Positions 55,388-64,000 of a DNA stretch of 64,000 nt are shown one piece after another. Position 1 is the stretch's first letter. The number at the start of each line of letters is the position of its first letter. Source of the DNA: JAEXZL01 sp049943125 (GTDB lineage: Bacteria > Bacillota > Clostridia > Clostridiales > Clostridiaceae); the NCBI RefSeq assembly GCF_049943125.1, contig NZ_CP188040.1, forward strand, positions 2,542,001-2,606,000, written 5' to 3'. The notes below the pieces were generated by a model, which had not been told where the DNA came from, did not search any database, and was given only the letters and a program-made list of their open reading frames with translations. The translations under genes were made by a program, and so were the position numbers.

Positions 55388-57526
55388 ATGAATATAAAAG
55401 CTACTATACTAGATTTTATGAAGGAGCAGGCCTACAGGCCTATGGACATACAGGAGCTAGCAGAGGTTTTTTCCATTGAAAGAAATGAATATAAGAGCTT
55501 TAAAAAGGTGCTTAAGACCATGGAAAGAGAAGGGCTGATTGTTAGGACAAAGGCAGAAAAGTACGCCCTTACGGAAAAGCTTGGAATGGTACCTGGTAAG
55601 CTTTCAGCTCACCCTAGAGGCTTTGGCTTTGTTATACCAGATGAAGAAGGTGTTACTGATGTCTTTATACCAAGTCCCATGATCAATGGTGCAATGAATG
55701 GTGATAGGGTCATAGCTTCTATAACTAAGGCTGATTCTGAAGGGAAGAGAAGAGAAGGAGAAATTGTTAAGATTGTTGAAAGAGCCATAAAGACAGTGGT
55801 TGGAGTCTATGAGGATAGCAAGGCCTTCGGCTTTGTTGTTCCGGAGGATAAGAAGCTACAAAATGATATTTTCATTCCTAAGACTCAAAAGGGTAAGGCA
55901 AAAACCGGTGATATTGTTCAAGTAGAGATTACTAAGTACCCCGAAGGTAGAAGAAATCCAGAGGGTAGGATAATTGATGTTCTTGGTAAAAAAGGCGACA
56001 AGGGAATTGATATTCTCACTATCATCAAAAAGTACGGTCTTCCAGAGGAATTTCCAGATAAGGTTGTAACCTATGTGGAGGCTATCCCTGAAGAAATACC
56101 TGAAAATGAATATAAGAGAAGAAAAGATCTTAGAGAAGTGAAAATGGTAACAATAGATGGTGAAGATGCTAAGGACTTAGATGATGCTGTTTCCATTGAA
56201 AGGTTATCTAAAGGAAGATTTAAGCTGGGAGTACATATAGCTGATGTTACTCACTATGTTAAAGAAAAGAGTCCACTAGATAAGGAAGCCTTAGAAAGGG
56301 GAACTTCTGTATATCTTATTGATAGAGTAATTCCAATGCTTCCCAAAAAGCTTTCCAATGGATTATGCTCCTTGAATCCAAAGGTTGATAGGTTGGCTCT
56401 AAGCTGTATAATGACTATTGACCAAAAGGGAAAGGTATTAGAGCATGAGATTGTTGAAAGTGTTATAAGAACTGACGAAAGAATGACCTATACCGATGTG
56501 ACTAAGATATTAAAGGATAAGAATCCGGAGCTTATAGAGAGATATAAGTCTCTTTATGACGATTTTCTGGCCATGGAGGAGCTCTGTACTATTTTGAATA
56601 AAAAGAGAATACAGAGGGGAGCCATAGATTTTGATTTTGATGAGTCTAAGATTACTCTTGATGAAAAGGGCGTTCCTATTAGTGTTAAGCCTTATGAAAG
56701 GGAAATAGCCAACAGGATAATTGAAGAATTTATGCTTGTATGTAATGAAACTATAGCAGAGCATATGTATTGGACTAATATACCTTTTGTTTATAGAGTC
56801 CATGAAAATCCTGATGAAGAAAAGCTTCAGAGATTCTCTACCTTTGTCCATAACCTTGGTTACACCTTAAAAATGGGCAAGGAGGTTCATCCAAGACTGC
56901 TTCAAGAAATCCTGGATAAGGTTAAGGGAAATAAGGAAGAAACAGTAGTCAGCACCCTGCTTCTAAGATCTATGATGCAGGCAAGATACTCTCCTGAAAG
57001 TCTTGGCCACTTTGGGCTTGCGGCCAGGTACTATAGTCATTTTACCTCTCCTATAAGAAGATATCCAGATCTCCAGATTCACAGGATAATCAAGGATTTC
57101 ATCAATGGCAGGATCAGCGATGAAAAGGCAAAGAAGCTGGAAAAGACTGTGGAAAGAGCTTCAAAGCAATCCTCTGAGATGGAGAGACTTGCTCAGGAGG
57201 CTGAGAGAGAGGTAGAAGACTTAAAGAAAGCTGAATACATGAAGGAAAGGATAGGCGAGGAATTTACTGGCCTCATATCCTCCGTGACCAGCTTTGGTAT
57301 GTTTGTTCAGCTTCCAAATACTATAGAGGGCTTGGTGCATATTACTGATTTAGATGATGATTTTTATGTTTATGATGAAAATCATCTGACATTAACAGGA
57401 GAGAGAACCAAGAAGCTTTATAGGCTTGGTGATTTTGTTAAGGTAATATGTACTAGAGTGGATATAGATAACCGTGAAATCTATTTTGAATTAGCTCCTG
57501 AAGAGGGAGAAGAAGTGGAAGAATAA
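55388..57526 (+). CDS. rnr: Ribonuclease R
   Basis: A 712-residue 3'-5' exoribonuclease that degrades structured RNA and, with SmpB-tmRNA, faulty mRNAs. An N-terminal winged helix (about 1-65) is followed by two cold-shock domains (about 70-220), the RNB catalytic domain (about 245-575, with the active-site Asp run in DGEDAKDLDDAVS) and a C-terminal S1 domain (about 625-708). Lys-rich tails seen in some homologs are absent. The start follows a perfect AAGGAGGTAAGG. The usual next gene is smpB; here six glycerol/DHA genes and a DUF4177 gene lie between. Confidence 0.96.
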   Translation: MNIKATILDFMKEQAYRPMDIQELAEVFSIERNEYKSFKKVLKTMEREGLIVRTKAEKYALTEKLGMVPGKLSAHPRGFGFVIPDEEGVTDVFIPSPMINGAMNGDRVIASITKADSEGKRREGEIVKIVERAIKTVVGVYEDSKAFGFVVPEDKKLQNDIFIPKTQKGKAKTGDIVQVEITKYPEGRRNPEGRIIDVLGKKGDKGIDILTIIKKYGLPEEFPDKVVTYVEAIPEEIPENEYKRRKDLREVKMVTIDGEDAKDLDDAVSIERLSKGRFKLGVHIADVTHYVKEKSPLDKEALERGTSVYLIDRVIPMLPKKLSNGLCSLNPKVDRLALSCIMTIDQKGKVLEHEIVESVIRTDERMTYTDVTKILKDKNPELIERYKSLYDDFLAMEELCTILNKKRIQRGAIDFDFDESKITLDEKGVPISVKPYEREIANRIIEEFMLVCNETIAEHMYWTNIPFVYRVHENPDEEKLQRFSTFVHNLGYTLKMGKEVHPRLLQEILDKVKGNKEETVVSTLLLRSMMQARYSPESLGHFGLAARYYSHFTSPIRRYPDLQIHRIIKDFINGRISDEKAKKLEKTVERASKQSSEMERLAQEAEREVEDLKKAEYMKERIGEEFTGLISSVTSFGMFVQLPNTIEGLVHITDLDDDFYVYDENHLTLTGERTKKLYRLGDFVKVICTRVDIDNREIYFELAPEEGEEVEE

Positions 57527-57533
57527 GATAGCT

Positions 57534-57571
57534 AATAAAAGAGCGGATAAATTTCCTGCTCTTTTATTTTA
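57534..57571 (+). terminator. Intrinsic terminator of rnr
   Basis: AATAAAAGAGC pairs perfectly with GCTCTTTTATT across a 13-base loop, followed by TTT. It separates rnr from the DHA/glycerol genes. Confidence 0.85.
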
Positions 57572-57686
57572 TGTTAAGATTATGAATGTTTTGTTAATAA
57601 TACCATAAAAGTAACTTTTATAATGACCTATAAACTAAAATGGAATTATAGTGAAAAAGATACATTGAAAGGCAAGTGATTTTTGT

Positions 57687-58331
57687 ATGGGTACTACCTT
57701 AAAGGAAGTAACAGAAATAATTATTAACATAGCTAAGGCTATTGAATTAAATAAGCAATACCTAACAGACCTTGATGCGGCTATTGGTGATGCTGACCAT
57801 GGAAGTAACATGAATAAAGGCTTTATGGCTGTTAGAGGAAAAATGGAGGGTGGAAGCTTCAAGGATATAGGTGAGGTTTTAAAGGTAACAGGTATGACTC
57901 TAGTATCAATTGTCGGTGGAGCCTCAGGACCACTTTATGGGACAGCCTTTATGAAGGCAGGAATGAAAGGTGCAGGCAAGGAAAGTATTGACTTACAGGA
58001 TTTCCTGGAGATGCTTAAGGAAGCTATAGATGGAGTAAAGCTTCGAGGTAAGGCTGAATTGGGAGATAAGACCATGCTGGATGTTCTTATACCAGCTTAC
58101 GAGACTCTTAAGGAAAGCAATGAAGTAGGAGAAACCTCTATAGAAGCCTTTAGAAAGGCAGCAGAAAAGGCTATGAAGGCCATGGAAGGAACTAAGAACA
58201 TACCGGCAAGAAAAGGTAGAGCAAGTTATTTAGGAGAAAGAAGTATTGGACATCAGGATCCAGGAGCAACCTCCTCTTATCTAATGATTAATACAATATA
58301 CGAATATCTTCTAGAGAAGGGAGTATCATAA
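57687..58331 (+). CDS. dhaL: Dihydroxyacetone kinase, ADP-binding subunit DhaL
   Basis: A 214-residue helical-barrel subunit that holds ADP/ATP permanently and transfers phosphate to dihydroxyacetone bound on DhaK. The Mg-ADP ligand segment LDAAIGDADHGSNMNKGF (about 30-47) and the lid region SIVGGASGPLYGTAF are diagnostic, as are RGKAELGDKTMLD and GRASYLGERSIGHQDPGA. The ribosome binding site is weak (AAGTGAT), the only good start being ATG 57687. It abuts dhaM with no gap. The third subunit, dhaK, is 4 kb downstream rather than adjacent. Confidence 0.93.
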   Translation: MGTTLKEVTEIIINIAKAIELNKQYLTDLDAAIGDADHGSNMNKGFMAVRGKMEGGSFKDIGEVLKVTGMTLVSIVGGASGPLYGTAFMKAGMKGAGKESIDLQDFLEMLKEAIDGVKLRGKAELGDKTMLDVLIPAYETLKESNEVGETSIEAFRKAAEKAMKAMEGTKNIPARKGRASYLGERSIGHQDPGATSSYLMINTIYEYLLEKGVS

Positions 58332-58718
58332 ATGGTTGGATTGGTTGTATTATCCCACAGCAGCAAGGTGATAGAAGGGCTAATAGAGCTTATTGAGGAA
58401 ATGGCACAGGATGTTAAGGTTCATGGCGTTGGAGGTACTCAAGACGGAGCCTTAGGTTCAGATTTTGAAAAAACCCAGCAGGCCATAGAAGCTGCCTTTA
58501 CTGATGAAGGTGTTATTGTGCTCTTTGACCTGGGAAGCACTTATATGACTGCAGAAATGGTTATTGAGGGATTATCGGAAGAGAAGAAGGGCAAAGTTAA
58601 GCTTGTAGATGCGCCTCTTATAGAAGGTGGAATTACTGCGGCGGTTTCAATAAGTGCAGGCATGTCCTTAGAAGATGTAATTTTAAGCCTGGAGCCTTTA
58701 AAGATAGGCAAGCTTTAA
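58332..58718 (+). CDS. dhaM: PTS-dependent dihydroxyacetone kinase phosphotransferase subunit DhaM
   Basis: A 128-residue single-domain, EIIA-mannose-type protein. His9 in VVLSHSSKVIEG is the phosphorylated residue, and GTQDGALGSD and VIVLFDLGSTYMTAEM are family blocks. It passes phosphate from phosphoenolpyruvate (through EI and HPr encoded elsewhere) to ADP on DhaL. It is the short form without the HPr/EI-like extensions of Escherichia coli DhaM. It starts directly after the dhaL stop. Confidence 0.92.
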   Translation: MVGLVVLSHSSKVIEGLIELIEEMAQDVKVHGVGGTQDGALGSDFEKTQQAIEAAFTDEGVIVLFDLGSTYMTAEMVIEGLSEEKKGKVKLVDAPLIEGGITAAVSISAGMSLEDVILSLEPLKIGKL

Positions 58719-58784
58719 AAAACGTATAAATAAAATTTGATGAAATTGCGAATCCCGAAGGATAACTCCATTTCATTGATTGTT

Positions 58785-58872
58785 TAATAGTTAACAAGGA
58801 AAAATTTTGAAAATATATTGTAAACTATTACAAGTTGTAGTAAACTATTAATAGATTTCAATAAACTATTAA
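58785..58872 (+). repeat. Phased direct repeats upstream of glpP
   Basis: Three copies of (G/A)TAAACTATTA lie at 58821, 58841 and 58862, that is 20 and 21 bp apart (two helical turns), with an inverted near-copy TAATAGTTAAC at 58785. Such face-of-helix spacing is typical of binding sites for an oligomeric regulator. The regulator is unknown. Confidence 0.55.
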
Positions 58873-58906
58873 TAATATTTGGTATTTCGGCAGAGATTTG
58901 GAGATG

Positions 58907-58950
58907 TCGCAATTAAAATGGTGTTTTTTTAATTGCGACCTTTTTTATTC
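58907..58950 (+). terminator. Strong terminator in the dhaM-glpP gap
   Basis: A perfect 13-bp stem GTCGCAATTAAAA / TTTTAATTGCGAC with an 8-base loop and a TTTTTT tail. It is 190 bases beyond dhaM and 150 before glpP. Its left arm (TCGCAATT) is also complementary to AATTGCGA at 58744-58751, so a competing pairing is possible. Remaining parts of the 58719-59102 gap hold the repeats and the promoter listed separately. Confidence 0.85.
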
Positions 58951-58998
58951 CCCTTAGGTACTTAGCTCATTTTATAAAATTTATTTATATGGGATAGT

Positions 58999-59007
58999 TG
59001 GTATAAT
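58999..59007 (+). promoter_or_regulatory. Extended -10 promoter of glpP
   Basis: TGGTATAAT, a perfect extended -10, lies about 95 bases before glpP, after the terminator at 58907. It would give a leader of roughly 90 bases. Confidence 0.5.
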
Positions 59008-59102
59008 AGCTTAAGTATAGATATATAATTTAATAGATTTGAATAATTTGAATTCTATTATTATATCGCTCTTTAATGAACTAAAAGAAAGGAGGTAGCC
59101 TT

Positions 59103-59663
59103 ATGATTGATATAGAGGGGCTACTCATAGAAAATCCCATAGTTGCAGCTGTTAGAAATGATGGTGATCTTGAAGAAGTAAAGACAAGCAGTGTGAAAAT
59201 TGTTTTCATTTTATATGGTTCCATATCAAATATAGTACATATATGCAGAACACTAATGGATAATAATAAGATTGTATTTGTACATGTAGACCTCATTGAT
59301 GGTCTGAAATCCGATCAAAAAGGAATAGAATTCATTAGGAATGCTGCAAATCCTTTCGGGATAATTACAACTAAACAGGGTAATATTAAACATGCCAAAA
59401 ATTTAGGCTTGTATACGATTCAAAGAATATTCGGCATAGACTCTTTATCCTTAGAGACTGCTATAAAAAGCATTCATACATCTATGCCTAGTGCAGTGGA
59501 GGTGATGCCTGGAGTTGCCAGTAAAGTAATTAACTCCTTAGAAAAGGAGGTAGGCCTTCCTATAATCGCGGGAGGACTTATAAATACAAAAAAAGAGGTG
59601 ATGGAAGCTTTAGCCGCAGGTGCTATGGCTATATCCACTACTGAAAAGAAGTTATGGGAATAA
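59103..59663 (+). CDS. glpP: Glycerol-3-phosphate-responsive antiterminator
   Basis: A 186-residue TIM-barrel-like regulatory protein that in Bacillus binds glp leader RNA in the presence of glycerol-3-phosphate and prevents termination. It shows the family blocks NPIVAAVRN, VFVHVDLIDGL, GIITTKQGNIKHAKNLGLYTIQRIF, VEVMPGVASKV and PIIAGGLINTKKEV. The start ATG follows a perfect AAAGGAGG. It is the first gene of glpP-glpK-glpF-dhaK, and the hairpins between these genes are its likely RNA targets. Confidence 0.93.
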   Translation: MIDIEGLLIENPIVAAVRNDGDLEEVKTSSVKIVFILYGSISNIVHICRTLMDNNKIVFVHVDLIDGLKSDQKGIEFIRNAANPFGIITTKQGNIKHAKNLGLYTIQRIFGIDSLSLETAIKSIHTSMPSAVEVMPGVASKVINSLEKEVGLPIIAGGLINTKKEVMEALAAGAMAISTTEKKLWE

Positions 59664-59690
59664 TAGTTTTTATTAATTTTGATGAAGTAA

Positions 59691-59728
59691 GAGATTATGT
59701 GCTGAAATATGCACGTGATTTCCTTTTC
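59691..59728 (+). terminator. Leader hairpin upstream of glpK, possible GlpP target
   Basis: GAGATTATGTGC and GCACGTGATTTC can pair over 12 positions (three G-U pairs) with an 8-base loop, followed by CTTTTC. A terminator-like hairpin here is the expected target of GlpP antitermination; this is inference from position. Confidence 0.5.
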
Positions 59729-59734
59729 ATATAG

Positions 59735-61261
<1,527 letters not shown>

Positions 61262-61301
61262 AAGGCTTTAATTTACTGGAAGAATTATAATGATTTAGAT
61301 T

Positions 61302-61370
61302 AAATGGATTAATTGTAGTGACTATTTTTACTTCATACATTAAATAATGTTATTACAATTAATCCTTTAA
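61302..61370 (+). promoter_or_regulatory. Long-range hairpin between glpK and glpF
   Basis: GGATTAATTGTA (61306-61317) pairs perfectly with TACAATTAATCC (61354-61365), and flanking TTAAA/TTTAA extends the stem beyond one bulge. The loop is 36 bases. It may be an attenuator or an mRNA stability element, and a second possible GlpP target. Confidence 0.5.
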
Positions 61371-61414
61371 TATTTTGCAATCATAATTAAAAAATTGTTG
61401 AGGGGGAATTATTA

Positions 61415-62119
61415 ATGGAACAGTATATTGGCGAGTTTTTTGGAACAATGCTTCTTATCCTTTTAGGTGACGGTGTAGTTGCTAACGTAGTTTTAAACAA
61501 AACTAAGGGTAACAATGCTGGTTGGATAGTTATCACCACTGGTTGGGCTCTAGCTGTTGCAGTACCTGTATTCATATTTGGACCACTTACAGGAGCTCAT
61601 TTTAATCCAGTTGTTTCTATAGTTGCAGTTATTAGTGGTGGTATGGAAGTAGGCACAGCAATAGGATATATAGCAGTACAAATGCTGGGAGCTATCGTTG
61701 GTGCAGTTCTTGTATATCTTGCTTACAAGCCTCACTTTGATGAAACTGAGGACAAGGGAGCTAAGCTTGGCGTGTTTGCAACTGCTCCTGGAATAAGAAA
61801 TACTGCATTTAACTTTGTAGGTGAGTTTGTTGGTACTTTTGTTCTTATATTTGCATTACAGGGAATTGGAAATTCTTCCTTAACTCCTGAAATGACTCCT
61901 GTAGCAGTTGGTATGGTTATCTGGGTAATTGGTCTCTGCTTAGGTGGTAACACTGGTTATGCTATTAACCCTGCTAGAGATTTAGGACCTAGAATAGCTC
62001 ATTTCCTACTTCCTATAAAGGGTAAGGGAGATTCAGACTGGGGTTATTCCTGGATACCAGTTATAGCACCTATCCTTGGTGGTATCTGTGGATATTTAGT
62101 TTCTACTATAGCATTTTAA
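61415..62119 (+). CDS. glpF: Glycerol uptake facilitator (aquaglyceroporin)
   Basis: A 234-residue MIP-family channel with six membrane helices that admits glycerol by diffusion. The second pore motif is a normal NPARDLGPR, with the Asp after NPAR that marks glycerol channels. The first is HFNPVV, with Val in place of Ala in the NPA box. The start ATG 61415 follows GAGGGGG. It is between glpK and dhaK, so glycerol taken up would go to either the kinase or a dehydrogenase encoded elsewhere. Confidence 0.93.
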   Translation: MEQYIGEFFGTMLLILLGDGVVANVVLNKTKGNNAGWIVITTGWALAVAVPVFIFGPLTGAHFNPVVSIVAVISGGMEVGTAIGYIAVQMLGAIVGAVLVYLAYKPHFDETEDKGAKLGVFATAPGIRNTAFNFVGEFVGTFVLIFALQGIGNSSLTPEMTPVAVGMVIWVIGLCLGGNTGYAINPARDLGPRIAHFLLPIKGKGDSDWGYSWIPVIAPILGGICGYLVSTIAF

Positions 62120-62124
62120 ATCAT

Positions 62125-62153
62125 AACTCCCGATTTATTTAAATCGGGAGTTT
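62125..62153 (+). terminator. Hairpin between glpF and dhaK
   Basis: A perfect stem AACTCCCGATTT / AAATCGGGAGTT with an ATTT loop and a short TTTATTA tail. It may partly end the glp transcript or be relieved by antitermination before dhaK. Confidence 0.7.
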
Positions 62154-62183
62154 ATTACAAAGATTATTGTGGAGGTGTTTAAT

Positions 62184-63176
62184 ATGAAGAAAATAATAAA
62201 TAATGTTGATAATATAGTTGATGAAATGCTTGCTGGTATGGTGGCGGCCCATCCTGAACATTTAAGAAAAGTAGACAATGCTACAGTGGTTGTGAGAAAG
62301 AATTCTCCTCAGGATAAGGTTGTGCTTATTAGCGGAGGTGGAAGTGGACATGAGCCTTCCCATGGTGGCTTTGTAGGAAAAGGAATGCTTGATGCTGCGG
62401 TGGCAGGAGCTGTGTTTACTTCTCCTACACCAGACCAGGTTTATGAAGGAATAAAGGCTGTAGCTGGAGAGAAGGGAGCTCTTCTTATAGTGAAGAACTA
62501 TACAGGAGATGTTATGAACTTTGAGATGGCTAAGGAAATGGCTGAGATGGAAGGCATAAAGGTTGACCACGTAGTTATTGCTGATGACGTTGCCGTGGAA
62601 AACAGTACTTGGACAATAGGTAGAAGAGGTATAGCTGGAACAGTTCTTCTTCATAAGATAGCAGGAGCAAAGGCTGAAACAGGAGCTTCCTTAGAAGAGG
62701 TTAAGGCCGTGGCTGAAAAAGTTATTGATAATGTAAGAAGTATGGGAATGGCTATAAGCCCTTGTATAGTACCTGCAGCTGGTAAGCCTAATTTTGTTTT
62801 AGGTGAAAAGGAAATGGAAATAGGTATGGGTATCCATGGTGAGCCTGGAACTCATAAGGAAGAGCTTAAGGAAGCTGATGAGATAGTTCTTCATCTTCTT
62901 GAAAAGATCCTTAAGGATATAGACTACTCCGGTAGCGAGGTTGCAGTACTAGTTAACGGACTGGGAGCAACTCCACTTATGGAGCTTTATATAGTAAACA
63001 ATAGAGTTAAAAAGGTTTTAGAAGAAAAGGGAATAAAGATATACAAAACTCTCGTTGGGGAATATATGACTTCCTTAGAGATGGCAGGCTTCTCCATCAG
63101 CTTATTAAAGCTCGATGAAGAGCTTAAGGAGCTTTTAGAAGCTCCAGCAGATACTCCTGCTTTTAAATGCTTATAA
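62184..63176 (+). CDS. dhaK: Dihydroxyacetone kinase, substrate-binding subunit DhaK
   Basis: A 330-residue subunit that binds dihydroxyacetone covalently through His218 (MGIHGEPG), for phosphorylation by DhaL. GGGSGHEPSHGGFVGKGMLDAAV, the TGDVMNFEMA region and VNGLGATPLMEL are family blocks. The frame opens at GTG 62169, which lies within the GGAGGTG ribosome binding site; ATG 62184 is the start. It is separated from dhaL-dhaM by glpP, glpK and glpF, an unusual order, and is followed by a terminator. No glycerol dehydrogenase gene is present in the window to make dihydroxyacetone. Confidence 0.94.
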   Translation: MKKIINNVDNIVDEMLAGMVAAHPEHLRKVDNATVVVRKNSPQDKVVLISGGGSGHEPSHGGFVGKGMLDAAVAGAVFTSPTPDQVYEGIKAVAGEKGALLIVKNYTGDVMNFEMAKEMAEMEGIKVDHVVIADDVAVENSTWTIGRRGIAGTVLLHKIAGAKAETGASLEEVKAVAEKVIDNVRSMGMAISPCIVPAAGKPNFVLGEKEMEIGMGIHGEPGTHKEELKEADEIVLHLLEKILKDIDYSGSEVAVLVNGLGATPLMELYIVNNRVKKVLEEKGIKIYKTLVGEYMTSLEMAGFSISLLKLDEELKELLEAPADTPAFKCL

Positions 63177-63191
63177 TAGCTTAAATTAATA

Positions 63192-63222
63192 ATAGCAGCA
63201 GAGAAATTTTCTCTGCTGCTAT
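63192..63222. terminator. Terminator between dhaK and the DUF4177 gene
   Basis: A perfect inverted repeat of 15 bp (ATAGCAGCAGAGAAA and complement) lies between convergent genes. T-rich sequence follows on the plus strand after a few bases. Confidence 0.75.
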
Positions 63223-63236
63223 AAGCTTTTTAAGGC

Positions 63237-63437
63237 TTAAAATTTCATAGCTCTTTCTAGGATTAATACCCCATCAGCAAGCTCTGGTGATTCTGGAATA
63301 GTCCCTGCTATATTTTCACTACCGGGAAGTATCTTTACAAGCTTCCAGCCTTCTTTGCCGAAGGCATTTAGTTGAAGCTCTAAATCCTCTGGGGTATTAG
63401 AGTATTCACTCCATTTTATAACCTTATATTCATACAT
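63237..63437 (-). CDS. DUF4177 family protein
   Basis: A 66-residue small protein with the DUF4177 pattern (MYEYKVIKW, LELQLNAFGKEGWKLVKIL, ILERAMKF). The family is widespread and of unknown function. The start ATG 63437 has a strong AAGGAGG. It is alone, convergent with dhaK and divergent from smpB; the 270-bp gap before smpB is AT-rich and shows no clear structured element. Confidence 0.8.
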   Translation of the reverse strand: MYEYKVIKWSEYSNTPEDLELQLNAFGKEGWKLVKILPGSENIAGTIPESPELADGVLILERAMKF

Positions 63438-63707
63438 AGTTAAAACCTCCTTACAGAAAATTATGGTTTAAGTTTATCAATATCTTAAAGTTGGTCTTTC
63501 TACTGAAGTTGAAACATAATACAATTGTTATCTTTATTATAGATATAATAAAGCTGTAATTCAATTTTATGGGAATTATTTAATGGTTAATTTGCTTTTT
63601 GTTCATTAACCTAGGAATAAGCTGTGATTACTAGCATTACCTTAGGAAGTGTGCTATCATAATAGATACTAGGTTAAAATAGTAAAATTACTGTAGGTGA
63701 AGAATAT

Positions 63708-64000
63708 ATGGCAAAAGTAAAAGGAACTAAGTCATTAGCAGAAAATAGAAAAGCATGGCATGATTATTTCGTAGAGGAAACCTTAGAGGCGGGTATAGCT
63801 TTAGTTGGAACTGAGGTTAAATCCATTCGTAACGGCAGAGCTAATCTTAAGGATAGCTATGGGGACATAAAAAATGGAGAGGTATTCATAAGAAATATGC
63901 ATGTAAGTCCCTACGACTTTGGAAACATATTTAATGTGGATCCTTTAAGGGAAAGAAAGCTCCTCCTTCATAAAAGCGAAATAAGAAGGCTTATAGGCTA
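63708..64000 (+). CDS. smpB: SsrA-binding protein SmpB, 5' part (cut by window edge)
   Basis: The first 97 codons of SmpB, which brings tmRNA to stalled ribosomes. The start reads [20 protein letters not shown], followed by [27 protein letters not shown] and the [27 protein letters not shown] region, all typical of the beta-barrel. TAGGTGAAG serves as ribosome binding site. The tmRNA gene itself is not in the window and probably lies further right. RNase R, its partner in trans-translation quality control, is 6 kb upstream instead of adjacent. Confidence 0.95.
   Translation, partial: MAKVKGTKSLAENRKAWHDYFVEETLEAGIALVGTEVKSIRNGRANLKDSYGDIKNGEVFIRNMHVSPYDFGNIFNVDPLRERKLLLHKSEIRRLIG

Overview
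The window looks like chromosomal DNA of an anaerobic, low-GC clostridium (Clostridium in the broad sense). Evidence includes the AT-rich base composition, AGGAGG-type ribosome binding sites, many TTG/GTG starts, an Fe-S L-serine dehydratase, a rubrerythrin relative, a membrane pyrophosphatase and the order rpoN - gap - cggR - gap - pgk - tpiA - gpmI - eno - secG - rnr - smpB. I saw no rRNA, tRNA, insertion sequence, prophage or CRISPR array. Two genes are cut by the window edges (a hypothetical gene at the left, smpB at the right).

Layout. 1-5.4 kb: a nucleoid-associated protein, class II fructose-bisphosphate aldolase (minus strand, with a palindromic operator candidate), a DUF421/DUF4363 membrane pair and a TGS-fused nucleoside kinase. 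5.6-12.5 kb: L,D-transpeptidase, sdaAB-sdaAA, recQ, idi, a rubrerythrin relative that has lost most diiron ligands, and a translationally coupled 57-residue protein. 12.5-18.5 kb: pssA, a PRC/MgtE-N/CBS protein behind a possible leader ORF, a cysteine T-box controlling cysK-cysE, queG and nth. 18.5-35.8 kb: cell-envelope and regulatory genes. These are a stand-alone E2-like protein, a DMT transporter, ddl, a PAP2 protein, a VanRS-like two-component pair, GH25 lysozyme, M42 peptidase, a VanW protein, a MoxR-DUF58-transglutaminase operon, HAD phosphatase, trmL, DegV and a CAP-domain lipoprotein. 36-41.8 kb: a nucleoside-type ABC importer with two tandem BMP binding lipoproteins.

42-57.5 kb: rpoN, a first GAPDH, cggR with its operator, then the lower glycolysis genes (gap, pgk, tpiA, gpmI, eno), secG, a K+-dependent type membrane pyrophosphatase and RNase R. 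A 340-bp polypurine repeat tract lies between eno and secG. 57.6-63.2 kb: a glycerol/dihydroxyacetone locus (dhaL-dhaM, then glpP-glpK-glpF-dhaK), placed between rnr and smpB, which are usually neighbours in clostridia.

How the genes work together. GlpF, GlpK and the DhaKLM phosphotransferase feed glycerol and dihydroxyacetone into triose phosphates, next to the operon that converts triose phosphates to phosphoenolpyruvate, the phosphate donor for DhaM through the PTS. GlpP is an RNA antiterminator, and every gap in its operon carries a hairpin. The most interesting items are the degenerate rubrerythrin with its coupled small protein, the glycerol/DHA insertion with phased repeats and nested hairpins, the fba operator with its resemblance to the CggR site, and the polypurine tract.
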